Shown: positions 1-13,151 of the stretch, piece by piece
Layout of the letters: every line of letters begins with the position of its first letter
Numbering within the stretch: the first letter of the stretch is position 1
Assembly: GCA_028554795.2 (NCBI GenBank)
Contig: CM068839.1
Coordinates: 87,441,540 to 87,505,539, forward strand
Origin: Sinohyriopsis cumingii
Lineage: Eukaryota; Mollusca; Bivalvia; Unionida; Unionidae
Direction: 5' to 3'
Length of the DNA: 64,000 bases
Notes under the pieces: generated by a model
What the model saw: the letters and a program-made list of their open reading frames with translations, nothing else
What the model was told of the DNA's origin: nothing
The model's database searches: none
Made by a program: the position numbers and the translations under genes

Positions 1-373
1 AAATAAAGCATCGCACACATACACACGAATGCAACAAGTGTATACAGACATGATGTCTTCCGTCGTCATACTATATACACCGGCTAATCAACAATAACTA
101 CTTAAAAGTGTTTAATTCAATTTTTAAATTCACAAAAAATGTGAGAAATACAATAAAACTCAAGAAATCTTTATTTGTTGGTATTCCGCAGCGTAACAAA
201 TGGAACGTAACGCCCAGTGTAATTTCGACAATTTAGAACAAATCTTCATATGCGACAAAAAGATTTCAAAGAAACTATATATGTAATCTTTACTGGTTCG
301 ATCTACAAGTAAATAACTCCAGGATTCAGTTTATGGTGTACATTTCAAAAGGGAAATGGGATGAAATTATCTC

Positions 374-740
374 GAAGTAATTGTAAGCAAAGTGTACTAA
401 AAGATTACATAGCTCGCCTCTTTGAAGTAATTATAAACAATGTAATAAACGAGTATGTATCTCAACTATTTGATGTAATTGAAACCAGAGTATTAAAGCC
501 GAGTAAATATCTCAACTCGTTGAAGTAACTGTATAACTGTAAAAAGAGTAATAAATAAGTATATATCTCAATTCTCTGAAGTAATTGTAACCAAAATACA
601 ATAAATGATTACATAGCTCATCTCTTCAAGGTAATTGTATCTAGTCTAATAAACTATTACATATCTCAGCTCTTCCAAGCAATTGTTAACAAAATGTAAT
701 AAATAACAGCTTAGATGACCTCTTCGATGCATTTAATAGT
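374..740. repeat. 50-bp-period minisatellite in monomer A
   Basis: Seven to eight degenerate copies of a ~50-bp motif built around gaagtaattgtaacc ... ataaa ... gtatatctcaactc. The same block recurs at the matching offset in every A monomer (start of unit plus ~373). Confidence 0.75.
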
Positions 741-761
741 CTTCAGTTTACATAATAAAAA

Positions 762-1833
762 CTAATTATCATGCAGGTCAATGGTCTTGGTGAGTTCAAT
801 GAACATCATGTAGAGTGGTTGACCTTGCTCTGTGTTCTTCTCTTGGAGTTGTCGTATGGAAAAGATCATGTCTGTCGTCGACCTGCCTGCTTTAAAGCCG
901 CACTGGGATTCCAGGTGCACACGGTCCACCAGCAACTGCAGCCTGTTGAGTATAATGCGGGAATACACTTTGCCAACGATGCTCCGAAGCGAGATCCCTC
1001 TGTAATTATTACAGTTACTGAGGTCGCCATTGTTTTTGTAAACGGTATATCGCGCATATCTTGGAGGACCGCTCCTTTACTCCCAGCAGAGACAAAGTAG
1101 CTCATGCAGCAGCTGAAGCAATGTTGGTTTCCCACGTTCGATAGCTTTGGGCGGATACTGTCACTACATGGTGCTTTGTCGTTGGGGACGGAGTCGATTG
1201 CTTTGTTGAGCTCCTCTAAGGTGGGCACTTTGTGGAGCTCCTCTATGGTGGGCAGTTTTTATGCTGTTAGGGCTGCATCGGTGACTGACATTTCTTGGGA
1301 GCATAGCTCTGAGTAGTGTTCCACCCATCTGGCCATCTGTTGCTCGCAGTCAGTGATCTCCTCTCCCGTCAGAGATTTCTGGCGGACGATCCCTTTCACC
1401 ATAGGGTCTAGAGCCTTCTTGATATCACAGTACATACCTTGGATGTTTCCGGATTCGGCACTGCGCTGGAGTCCTTCACATAGTTGTTACCAGTACTCGT
1501 TCGCGCACTGTCTAGCGATGTGTTGGGTGTTGCTTCGAGCGCTTCTGAGATCAGCAAGCATCCGTTCATTAGGGCATTTTTTGTAAGCTTTGAAGGCTTT
1601 TCATTTGGCTTCGATTATTGGTTCTATCCTTGATAGATGTGCGCTGAACTAGTGCCAAACGTGGCCATGGATGTGCTGTAGATGACACCCTTCATGGCGC
1701 TCCACATGACTGTGGCATCGTGATCTGGCAGGTCTTGGAGTGCCTGTTCCAGGGCTAGTATGAGAATACAAGAGTATATCACAATTATGCTCATGCAGCT
1801 CTGAGATTTTTTCAGAGACGTACGAAAATTCAA
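762..1833 (-). pseudogene. LINE ORF2 remnant, monomer A of unit 1
   Basis: Minus-strand non-LTR retrotransposon relic. Reading 5' to 3', the linker ahead of the reverse transcriptase comes first (..AMKG..IYSTAMA-like segment), then the start of the RT domain (KAPCSDSI, NNGDLSNCNNYRGIS, NRLQLL, ESQCGFKAGRSTTD, RQLQEKNTEQ). It ends with palm motif A-like residues (FIELTKTIDL) and a stop. The YxDD motif, the rest of RT and any endonuclease are absent. This copy also has a one-base deletion near 1152 that breaks the RT frame kept open in the other A monomers. Confidence 0.85.
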
Positions 1834-2772
1834 TCAAAATCCAATTAAACATTTTATAATTTCATTTGTATTAAATGTTCTAATTCGAGGTTATTAAAAG
1901 CTTATTACATGAATAAACTGCACAATTTTGCAGGTGCCACATTTTACTTAAATAAAAACAGACACCATGAAAAAGGAAAAATCAGCCAGATATATTCATA
2001 TATTACCAAAACATAATGCAAATAGACGTTTTTTTATATAAATTATTACAAAAAGTGCACATGTAAGATTTATAAATTCTTTGGTTGATCTTTTTTATTC
2101 TGGCTGTGTCATACAGGAAATGTTTTTTAAACTAAACAGGCATTGGATATTGAAAATCAATTATAATCCTTATTATTGCAGCATATATACTTGTCAATTA
2201 TTCTGGCCAAGCATTATGCTATAAGAATTGCATTGCATAAATGGAAATATATTGTACTGCAAACCCACTTCCTCACATCCGACCCTGTTATCTGTTCAAT
2301 GAATGTATTCTACAAGTATCCTCAATGGCATGAATATCGGTTTTCTTTGAAATGTTTCAAACTTAATGCAAAATAACGGTGAAAGACAAACGTTAATTCA
2401 AATAAAGCATCACACACATACACACGAATGCAACAAGTGTATACAGACATGATGTCTTCCTTCGTCATACTATATACACCGGCTGATCAACAATAACTAC
2501 TTAAAAGTGTTTTATTCAATTGTTAAATATGTAAAACATTTGAGAAATACAATAAAACCCAAGAAATTTGTATTTGTTGGTATTCCACAGCGTGACAAAT
2601 GGAACGTAATTCCCAGTGTAATTTCGACAATTTAGAACAAATCTTCATAACCAACAAAAAGATTTCAAAGAAACTATATATGTAATCTTTACTGGTTCGA
2701 TCTACAAGTAAATAGCTGCAGGATTCAGTTAATGGTGTACATTTCAAAAGGGAAATGGGATGAAAATGTCTC

Positions 2773-3139
2773 GAAGTAATTGTAACCAAAGTGTACTAAA
2801 AGATCACATAGCTCGCCTCTTTGAAGTAATTATAAACAATGTAATAAACAAGTACGTATCTCAACTATTTGATGTCATTGAAACCAGAGTACTAAAGCCG
2901 AGTAAATATCTCAACTCGTTGAAGTAACTGTATAACTGTAACAAGAGTAATAAATGAGTATATACTTCAACTCTCTGAAGTAATTGTAACCAAAGTACAA
3001 TAAATGATTACATAGCTCATCTCTTCAAGGTAATGGTAACTAGTCTAATAAACTATTACATATCTCAGCTCTTCCAAGCAATTGTAAACAAAATGTAATA
3101 AATAACAGCTTAGATCACCTCTACGATGCATTTAATAGT
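2773..3139. repeat. 50-bp-period minisatellite in monomer B
   Basis: Same degenerate minisatellite as in monomer A, in the equivalent place. It recurs in every B monomer at start plus ~373. Confidence 0.75.
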
Positions 3140-3160
3140 CTTCAATTTACATAATAAAAA

Positions 3161-4257
3161 CTAATTATCATGCAGGTCAAAGGTCTTGGTGATTTCGATG
3201 AACATCATGTAGAGTGGTTGACCTTGCTCTGTGTTCTTCTCTTGGAGTTGTCGTATGGAAAAGATCCTGTCTGTCGTCGACCTGCCTGCTTTAAAGCCGC
3301 ACTGGGATTCCAGGTGCACACGGTCCTCCAGCAACTGCAGCCTGTTGAGTATAATGCGGGCATACACTTTGCCAACGATGCTCAGAAGCGAGATCCCTCT
3401 GTAGTTATTACAGTCACTGAGGTCGCCATTGTTTTTGTAAACGGTATCTCGCGCATATCTTGGGGGACCGCTCCTTTCCTTCCAGCAGAGACAAAGTAGC
3501 TCATGCAGCGGCTGAAGCAATGTTGGTTTCCCACGTTCTATAGCTTTGGGCGGGATGCTGTCACTACCTGGTGCTTTGTCGTTTGGGTGGGAGTCGATTG
3601 CTTTGCTTTGCTCCTCTAAGGTGGGCACTTTGTCGAGCTCATCCATGGTGGGCAGTTTTTATGCTGCTAGGGGCCGCATCGGTGACTAGCATATCCTGGG
3701 AGTATAGCTCTGAGTAGTGTTCCACCCATCTGGCCATCTGTTGCTCACAGTCAGTGATCTCCTCTCCCCTCAGAGATTTCCGGGGAACGGCCCCTTTCAC
3801 CGTAGGGCCTAGAGCCTTCTTGATACCACAGTACATACCTTGGATGTTTCCGGACTCGGCAGTGTGCTGGAGTCCTTCACATAGTTGTTACCAGTACTCG
3901 TTCGCGCACTGTCTAGCGATTGTGTTGGGTGTTGCTTCGAGCACTTCTGAGATCAGCAAGCGTCCGTCCATTAAGGCATTTTTTTGTAACGTTTGAAGGC
4001 TTTTCGTTTGTCTTTGATTATTGGTTCCATATTGATAGATGTGCGTTGAACCAGTCCTGCCTGGGCCCTTCCTTTTTGCCAAACATGGCCATGGCTGTGC
4101 TGTAGATTGCACCCTTCATGGCGTTCCACATGGCTGTGGCATCGTGGTCTGGCAGGTCCTGGAGTGTCTGGTCCAGGGCTAGTATGACAATACAAGAGTA
4201 TATCACAATTTTACTATTGCAGCTCTGAGATTGTTTCAGAGACGTACGACCATTCAA
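3161..4257 (-). pseudogene. LINE ORF2 remnant, monomer B of unit 1
   Basis: B type keeps 161 open codons of RT N-part (3161-3646) and a linker frame at 3639-3836 (WVEHYSELYSQD, typical of the segment just before RT), with shifts between frames. Its motif A-like segment has Glu in the usual Asp place (FIEITKTFD). This copy is one base short near 4028 relative to other B monomers. Confidence 0.87.
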
Positions 4258-5175
4258 TCAAAATGCAATTAAACATTTTATAATTTGATTGGTATTGAAT
4301 GTTCTAGTTCGAGGTTATCAAAAGCAAATTACATGAAAGAACTGCACAATTCTGCAGGTGCCACATTTTACATATATAAACACATGTACCATGGAAAAGG
4401 AAAAAAATAGCCAAATAGATTCATATATTACCAAAACATAATGCAAATAGACTTTTTTTTAAATATAAATTATTACAAAAAGTGCACGTGTAAGATTTAT
4501 AAATTCTTTGATTGATCTTTTTTATTCTGGCTGTGTCATACAGCAGTTGGATATTTAAAATCAGTTATAATCCTTATTACTGCAGCATATATACTTGTTA
4601 ATTATTCTGACCAAGCATTATGCTATGAGAATTGCATTGCATAAATGGAAATATATTGTACTGCAAACCCACTTCCTCACATCCGACCCTGTTATCTGTT
4701 CAATGAATGTATTCTACAAGTATGCTCAGTGGCATGAATATGTGTTTTCTCTGAAATGTTTCAAACTTAATGCAAAATAATGGTGAAAGACAAACGTTAA
4801 TTCAAATAAAGCATCACACACATACACACGAATGCAACAAGTGTATACAGACAGGATGTCTTTCTTTGTCATACTATTTACACCGATAAATCAACAATAA
4901 CTACTTAAAAGTGTTTTATTCAATTTTTAAATTCGGAAAAATGTGAGAAATACAATAAAACTCAAGAAATATTTATTTGTTGGTATTCCGCAGCGTGACA
5001 AATGGAACGTAACGCTCAGTGTAATTTCGACAATTTAGAACAAATGTTCACAACCGACAAAAAGATTTCAAAGAAACTATATATGTAATCTTTACTGGTT
5101 CGATCTACAAGTAAATAGCTGCAGGATTCAGCTAATGGTGTACATTTCAAAAGGGAAATGGGATGAAATTGTCTC

Positions 5176-5542
5176 GAAGTAATTGTAACCAAAGTGTACT
5201 AAAAGATTACATAGCTCGCCTCTTTGAAGTAATTATAAACAATGTAATAAACGAGTATGTATCTCAACAATTTGATGTAATTGTAACCAGAGTACTAAAG
5301 CCGAGTAAATATCTCAACTCGTTGAAGCAACTGTATAACTGTAACAAGAGTAATAAATGAGTATATATCTCAACTCTCTGAAGTAATTGTAACCAAAGTA
5401 CAATAAATGATTACATAGCTCATCTCTTAGAGGTAATTGTAACTAGTCTAATAAACTATTACATATCTCAGCTCTTCCAAGCAATTGTAAACAAAATGTA
5501 ATAAATAACAGCTTAGATGACCTCTTCGATGCATTTAATAGT
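5176..5542. repeat. 50-bp-period minisatellite in monomer C
   Basis: Core motifs start at 5176, 5226, 5274, 5324, 5380, 5430, 5478 and about 5528, giving spacings of 48-56 bp. It recurs in every C monomer. It lies immediately beyond the point where the antisense reverse transcriptase frame stops. Confidence 0.78.
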
Positions 5543-5562
5543 CTTCAGTTTACATAATAAAA

Positions 5563-6151
5563 CTAATTATCATGCAGGTCAAAGGTCTTGGTGATTTCGA
5601 TGAACATCATGTAGAGTGGTTGACCTTGCTCTGTGTTCTTCTCTTGGAGTTGTCGTATGGAAAATATCCTGTCTGTCGTCGACCTGCCTGCATTAAAGCC
5701 GCACTGGGATTCCAGGTGCACACTGTCCGCCAGCAACTGCAGCCTGTTGAATATAATGCGGGCATACACGTTGCCAACGATGCTCAGAAGCGAGATCAAG
5801 CGAGATCCCTCTGTAATTATTACAGTCACTGAGGTCGCCATTGTTTTTGTAAACGGTATCTCGCGCATGTCCTGGGGATCCGCTCCTTCCTCCCAGCAGA
5901 GACAAAGTAGCTCATGCAGTGGCTGAAGCAATGTTTGTTTCCCACGTTCGATAGCTTCGTTCGGGATGATGTCACTACATGGTGCTTTGTCGTTTGGGAG
6001 GGAGTCGATTGCTTTGCTGAGCTCCTCTAAGTTGGGCACTTTGTCGAACTCATCCATGGTGGGCAGTTTTTATGCTGCTAGGGGCCGCATCGGTGACTGA
6101 CATTTCTTGGGAGTATAGCTCTAGGTAGTGTTCCACCCATCTGGCCATCTG
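5563..6151 (-). pseudogene. LINE ORF2 remnant, monomer C of unit 1 (truncated)
   Basis: C type is cut at 6151, losing the linker part. A ~10-bp tandem duplication (gcgagatcaagcgagatc, near 5790) shifts the RT frame between the NNYRGIS block and the following block, so the 164-codon frame reads a patch of wrong residues. Confidence 0.85.
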
Positions 6152-6955
6152 TCATACTTAATGCAAAATAATGGTGAAAGACAAACGTTAATTCAAATAA
6201 AGCATCGCACACATACACACGAATGCAACAAGTGTATACAGACATGATGTCTTCCGTCGTCATACTATATACACCGGCTAATCAACAATAACTACTTAAA
6301 AGTGTTTAATTCAATTTTTAAATTCACAAAAAATGTGAGAAATACAATAAAACTCAAGAAATCTTTATTTGTTGGTATTCCGCAGCGTAACAAATGGAAC
6401 GTAACGCTCAGTGTAATTTCGACAATTTAGAACAAATCTTCATATGCGACAAAAAGATTTCAAAGAAACTATATATGTAATCTTTACTGGTTCGATCTAC
6501 AAGTAAATAACTCCAGGATTCAGTTTATGGTGTACATTTCAAAAGGGAAATGGGATGAAATTATCTCGAAGTAATTGTAAGCAAAGTGTACTAAAAGATT
6601 ACATAGCTCGCCTCTTTGAAGTAATTATAAACAATGTAATAAACGAGTATGTATCTCAACTATTTGATGTAATTGAAACCAGAGTATTAAAGCCGAGTAA
6701 ATATCTCAACTCGTTGAAGTAACTGTATAACTGTAAAAAGAGTAATAAATAAGTATATATCTCAATTCTCTGAAGTAATTGTAACCAAAATACAATAAAT
6801 GATTACATAGCTCATCTCTTCAAGGTAATTGTATCTAGTCTAATAAACTATTACATATCTCAGCTCTTCCAAGCAATTGTTAACAAAATGTAATAAATAA
6901 CAGCTTAGATGACCTCTTCGATGCATTTAATAGTCTTCAGTTTACATAATAAAAA

Positions 6956-8028
6956 CTAATTATCATGCAGGTCAATGGTCTTGGTGAGTTCAATGAACAT
7001 CATGTAGAGTGGTTGACCTTGCTCTGTGTTCTTCTCTTGGAGTTGTCGTATGGAAAAGATCATGTCTGTCGTCGACCTGCCTGCTTTAAAGCCGCACTGG
7101 GATTCCAGGTGCACACGGTCCACCAGCAACTGCAGCCTGTTGAGTATAATGCGGGAATACACTTTGCCAACGATGCTCCGAAGCGAGATCCCTCTGTAAT
7201 TATTACAGTTACTGAGGTCGCCATTGTTTTTGTAAACGGTATCTCGCGCATATCTTGGAGGACCGCTCCTTTCCTCCCAGCAGAGATAAAGTAGCTCATG
7301 CAGCAGCTGAAGCAATGTTGGTTTCCCACGTTCGATAGCTTTGGGCGGGATGCTGTCACTACATGGTGCTTTGTGGTTTGGGACGGAGTCGATTGCTTTG
7401 TTGAGCTCCTCTAAGGTGGGCACTTTGTGGAGCTCCTCTATGGTGGGCAGTTTTTATGCTGTTAGGGCTGCATCGGTGACTGACATTTCTTGGGAGCATA
7501 GCTCTGAGTAGTGTTCCACCCATCTGGCCATCTGTTGCTCGCAGTCAGTGATCTCCTCTCCCGTCAGAGATTTCTGGCGGACGATCCCTTTCACCATAGG
7601 GCCTAGAGCCTTCTTGATATCACAGTACATACCTTGGATGTTTCCGGATTCGGCACTGCGCTGGAGTCCTTCACATAGTTGTTACCAGTACTCGTTCGCG
7701 CACTGTCTAGCGATGTGTTGGGTGTTGATTCGAGCGCTTCTGAGATCAGCAAGCATCCGTTCATTAGGGCATTTTTTGTAAGCTTTGAAGGCTTTTCATT
7801 TGTCTTCGATTATTGGTTCTATCCTTGATAGATGTGCGCTGAACTAGTGCCAAACGTGGCCATGGCTGTGCTGTAGATGACACCCTTCATGGAGCTCCAC
7901 ATGACTGTGGCATCGTGATCTGGCAGGTCTTGGAGTGCCTGGTCCAGGGCTAGTATGAGAATACAAGAGTATATCACAATTATGCTCATGCAGCTCTGAG
8001 ATTTTTTCAGAGACGTACGAAAATTCAA
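6956..8028 (-). pseudogene. LINE ORF2 remnant, monomer A of unit 2
   Basis: The RT frame is open for 155 codons (6956-7423), longer than in unit 1. Private changes: agagataaag near 7285 and ggagctccac near 7892. Confidence 0.85.
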
Positions 8029-9355
8029 TCAAAATCCAATTAAACATTTTATAATTTCATTTGTATTAAATGTTCTAATTCGAGGTTATTAAAAGCTTAT
8101 TACATGAATAAACTGCACAATTTTGCAGGTGCCACATTTTACTTAAATAAAAACAGACACCATGAAAAAGGAAAAATCAGCCAGATATATTCATATATTA
8201 CCAAAACATAATGCAAATATACTTTTTTTTATATAAATTATTACAAAAAGTGCACATGTAAGATTTATAAATTCTTTGGTTGATCTTTTTTATTCTGGCT
8301 GTGTCATACAGGAAATGTTTTTTAAACTAAACAGGCATTGGATATTGAAAATCAATTATAATCCTTATTATTGCAGCATATATACTTGTCAATTATTCTG
8401 GCCAAGCATTTTGCTATAAGAATTGCATTGCATAAATGGAAATATATTGTACTGCAAACCCACTTCCTCACATCCGACCCTGTTATCTGTTCAATGAATG
8501 TATTCTACAAGTATCCTCAATGGCATGAATATCGGTTTTCTTTGAAATGTTTCAAATTTAATGCAAAATAACGGTGAAAGACAAACGTTAATTCAAATAA
8601 AGCATCACACACATACACACGAATGCAACAAGTGCATACAGACATGATGTCTTCCTTCGTCATACTATATACACCGGCTGATCAACAATAACTACTTAAA
8701 AGTGTTTTATTCAATTGTTAAATATGTAAAACATTTGAGAAATACAATAAAACCCAAGAAATTTGTATTTGTTGGTATTCCACAGCGTGACAAATGGAAC
8801 GTAATTCCCAGTGTAATTTCGACAATTTAGAACAAATCTTCATAACCAACAAAAAGATTTCAAAGAAACTATATATGTAATCTTTACTGGTTCGATCTAC
8901 AAGTAAATAGCTGCAGGATTCAGTTAATGGTGTACATTTCAAAAGGGAAATGGGATGAAAATGTCTCGAAGTAATTGTAACCAAAGTGTACTAAAAGATC
9001 ACATAGCTCGCCTCTTTGAAGTAATTATAAACAATGTAATAAACAAGTACGTATCTCAACTATTTGATGTCATTGAAACCAGAGTACTAAAGCCGAGTAA
9101 ATATCTCAACTCGGTGAAGTAACTGTATAACTGTAACAAGAGTAATAAATGAGTATATATCTCAACTCTCTGAAGTAATTGTAACCAAAGTACAATAAAT
9201 GATTACATAGCTCATCTCTTCAAGGTAATGGTAACTAGTCTAATAAACTATTACATATCTCAGCTCTTCCAAGCAATTGTAAACAAAATGTAATAAATAA
9301 CAGCTTAGATCACCTCTACGACGCATTTAATAGTCTTCAATTTACATAATAAAAA

Positions 9356-10453
9356 CTAATTATCATGCAGGTCAAAGGTCTTGGTGATTTCGATGAACAT
9401 CATGTAGAGTGGTTGACCTTGCTCTGTGTTCTTCTCTTGGAGTTGTCGTATGGAAAAGATCATGTCTGTCGTCGACCTGCCTGCTTTAAAGCCGCACTGG
9501 GATTCCAGGTGCACACGGTCCGCCAGCAACTGCAGCCTGTTGAGTATAATGCGGGCATACACTTTGCCAACGATGCTCAGAAGCGAGATCCCTCTGTAGT
9601 TATTACAGTTACTGAGGTCGCCATTGTTTTTGTAAACGGTATCTCGCGCATATCTTGGGGGACCGCTCCTTTCCTTCCAGCAGAGACAAAGTAGCTCATG
9701 CAGCGGCTGAAGCAATGTTGGTTTCCCACGTTCTATAGCTTTGGGCGGGATGCTGTCACTACCTGGTGCTTTGTCGTTTGGGTGGGAGTCGATTGCTTTG
9801 CTGAGCTCCTCTAAGGTGGGCACTTTGTCGAGCTCATCCATGGTGGGCAGTTTTTATGCTGCTAGGGGCCGCATCGGTGACTAGCATATCCTGGGAGTAT
9901 AGCTCTGAGTAGTGTTCCACCCATCTGGCCATCTGTTGCTCACAGTCAGTGATCTCCTCTCCCCTCAGAGATTTCCGGGGAACGGCCCCTTTCACCGTAG
10001 GGCCTAGAGCCTTCTTGATACCACAGTACATACCTTGGATGTTTCCGGACTCGGCAGTGTGCTGGAGTCCTTCACATAGTTGTTACCAGTACTCGTTCGC
10101 GCACTGTCTAGCGATTGTGTTGGGTGTTGCTTCGAGCACTTCTGAGATCAGCAAGCGTCCGTCCATTAAGGCATTTTTTTGTAACGTTTGAAGGCTTTTC
10201 GTTTGTCTTCGATTATTGGTTCCATCCTTGATAGATGTGCGTTGAACCAGTCCTGCCTGGGCCCTTCCTTTTTGCCAAACATGGCCATGGCTGTGCTGTA
10301 GATTGCACCCTTCATGGCGTTCCACATGGCTGTGGCATCGTGGTCTGGCAGGTCCTGGAGTGTCTGGTCCAGGGCTAGTATGACAATACAAGAGTATATC
10401 ACAATTCTACTAGTGCAGCTCTGAGATTGTTTCAGAAACGTACGACCATTCAA
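9356..10453 (-). pseudogene. LINE ORF2 remnant, monomer B of unit 2
   Basis: Open RT frame at 9356-9841 and linker frames at 9834-10031 and 10166-10453. Together with the unit 3 copy this is the best preserved version of the linker in the window (AMWNAMKGAIYSTAMAMFGKK). Confidence 0.86.
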
Positions 10454-11758
10454 TCAAAATGCAATTAAACATTTTATAATTTGATTGGTATTGAATGTTC
10501 TAGTTCGAGGTTATCAAAAGCAAATTACATGAAAGAACTGCACAATTCTGCAGGTGCCACATTTTACTTATATAAACACATGTACCATGGAAAAGGAAAA
10601 AAATAGCCAAATAGATTCATATATTACCAAAACATAATGCAAATAGACTTTTTTTTAAATATAAATTATTACAAAAAGTGCACGTGTAAGATTTATAAAT
10701 TCTTTGATTGATCTTTTTTATTCTGGCTGTGTCATACAGCAGTTGGATATTTAAAATCAGTTATAATCCTTATTACTGCAGCATATATACTTGTTAATTA
10801 TTCTGACCAAGCATTATGCTATGAGAATTGCATTGCATAAATGGAAATATATTGTACTGCAAACCCACTTCCTCACATCCGACCCTGTTATCTGTTCAAT
10901 GAATGTATTCTACAAGTATGCTCAGTGGCATGAATATGTGTTTTCTCTGAAATGTTTCAAACTTAATGCAAAATAATGGTGAAAGACAAACGTTAATTCA
11001 AATAAAGCATCACACACATACACACGAATGCAACAAGTGTATACAGACAGGATGTCTTTCTTTGTCATACTATTTACACCGATAAATCAACAATAACTAC
11101 TTAAAAGTGTTTTATTCAATTTTTAAATTCGGAAAAATGTGAGAAATACAATAAAACTCAAGAAATATTTATTTGTTGGTATTCCGCAGCGTGACAAATG
11201 GAACGTAACGCTCAGTGTAATTTCGACAATTTAGAACAAATGTTCATAACCGACAAAAAGATTTCAAAGAAACTATATATGTAATCTTTACTGGTTCGAT
11301 CTACAAGTAAATAGCTGCAGGATTCAGCTAATGGTGTACATTTCAAAAGGGAAATGGGATGAAATTGTCTCGAAGTAATTGTAACCAAAGTGTACTAAAA
11401 GATTACATAGCTCGCCTCTTTGAAGTAATTATAAACAATATAATAAACGAGTATGTATCTCAACAATTTGATGTAATTGTAACCAGAGTACTAAAGCCGA
11501 GTAAATATCTCAACTCGTTGAAGCAACTGTATAACTGTAACAAGAGTAATAAATGAGTATATATCTCAACTCTCTGAAGTAATTGTAACCAAAGTACAAT
11601 AAATGATTACATAGCTCATCTCTTAGAGGTAATTGTAACTAGTCTAATAAACTATTACATATCTCAGCTCTTCCAAGCAATTGTAAACAAAATGTAATAA
11701 ATAACAGCTTAGATGACCTCTTCGATGCATTTAATAGTCTTCAGTTTACAATATAAAA

Positions 11759-12347
11759 CTAATTATCATGCAGGTCAAAGGTCTTGGTGATTTCGATGAA
11801 CATCATGTAGAGTGGTTGACCTTGCTCTGTGTTCTTCTCTTGGAGTTGTCGTATGGAAAATATCCTGTCTGTCGTCGACCTGCCTGCATTAAAGCCGCAC
11901 TGGGATTCCAGGTGCACACTGTCCGCCAGCAACTGCAGCCTGTTGAATATAATGCGGGCATACACGTTGCCAACGATGCTCAGAAGCGAGATCAAGCGAG
12001 ATCCCTCTGTAATTATTACAGTCACTGAGGTCGCCATTGTTTTTGTAAACGGTATCTCGCGCATGTCCTGGGGATCCGCTCCTTCCTCCCAGCAGAGACA
12101 AAGTAGCTCATGCAGTGGCTGAAGCAATGTTTGTTTCCCACGTTCGATAGCTTCGTTCGGGATGATGTCACTACATGGTGCTTTGTCGTTTGGGAGGGAG
12201 TCGATTGCTTTGCTGAGCTCCTCTAAGGTGGGCACTTTGTCGAACTCATCCATGGTGGGCAGTTTTTATGCTGCTAGGGGCCGCATCGGTGACTGACATT
12301 TCTTGGGAGTATAGCTCTAGGTAGTGTTCCACCCATCTGGCCATCTG
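11759..12347 (-). pseudogene. LINE ORF2 remnant, monomer C of unit 2
   Basis: Truncated C type. Same landmarks as the unit 3 copy. Confidence 0.84.
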
Positions 12348-13151
12348 TCATACTTAATGCAAAATAATGGTGAAAGACAAACGTTAATTCAAATAAAGCA
12401 TCGCACACATACACACGAATGCAACAAGTGTATACAGACATGATGTCTTCCGTCGTCATACTATATACACCGGCTAATCAACAATAACTACTTAAAAGTG
12501 TTTAATTCAATTTTTAAATTCACAAAAAATGTGAGAAATACAATAAAACTCAAGAAATCTTTATTTGTTGGTATTCCGCAGCGTAACAAATGGAACGTAA
12601 CGCACAGTGTAATTTCGACAATTTAGAACAAATCTTCATATGCGACAAAAAGATTTCAAAGAAACTATATATGTAATCTTTACTGGTTCGATCTACAACT
12701 AAATAACTCCAGGATTCAGTTTATGGTGTACATTTCAAAAGGGAAATGGGATGAAATTATCTCGAAGTAATTGTAAGCAAAGTGTACTAAAAGATTACAT
12801 AGCTCGCCTCTTTGAAGTAATTATAAACAATGTGATAAACGAGTATGTATCTCAACTATTTGATGTAATTGAAACGAGAGTATTAAAGCCGAGTAAATAT
12901 CTCAACTCGTTGAAGTAACTGTATAACTGTAAAAAGAGTAATAAATAAGTATATATCTCAATTCTCTGAAGTAATTGTAACCAAAATACAATAAATGATT
13001 ACATAGCTCATCTCTTCAAGGTAATTGTATCTAGTCTAATAAACTATTACATATCTCAGCTCTTCCAAGCAATTGTTAACAAAATGTAATAAATAACAGC
13101 TTAGATGACCTCTTCGATGCATTTAATAGTCTTCAGTTTACATAATAAAAA

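Larger units (their letters stand above)
1..6194. repeat. Higher-order tandem repeat unit 1 (monomers A, B, C)
   Basis: First of eight consecutive units. Monomer A spans 1-2399, B 2400-4803 and C 4804-6194; each begins at the same landmark, aaataaagcatc. The three monomers are diverged versions of one sequence: AT-rich leader with a CA-rich stretch, a 50-bp-period minisatellite, about 1.1 kb of antisense LINE ORF2 remnant, then about 550 bp of AT-rich DNA in which I see no gene. C lacks the second half: at 6151 the LINE remnant jumps directly to the last ~45 bp of the monomer. Unit boundaries were fixed from the recurring landmark, so they are arbitrary in phase but exact in spacing. Confidence 0.93.
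6195..12390. repeat. Higher-order tandem repeat unit 2
   Basis: 6196 bp. Monomers A 6195-8594, B 8595-10999, C 11000-12390. The C monomer carries acaatataat near 11438, a variant shared with unit 3 but not with units 1, 4, 5, 6 or 7, so units 2 and 3 are partly co-homogenised. Confidence 0.93.

Noticed and set aside
374..740. CRISPR-like array
   Set aside because: The ~50-bp units are degenerate throughout, with no conserved repeat alternating with unique spacers, and the context is eukaryotic.
771..1100. Plus-strand 109-codon frame repeated in every A and B monomer (and 86/97-codon frames in C)
   Set aside because: It is the antisense of the LINE reverse transcriptase remnant. Conservation between copies follows from the array, and the product resembles nothing.
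2523..2789. Minus-strand 88-codon frame and plus-strand 66/61-codon frames in AT-rich parts of each monomer
   Set aside because: Low-complexity AT-rich sequence with no recognisable protein, lost in sister monomers by simple substitutions.
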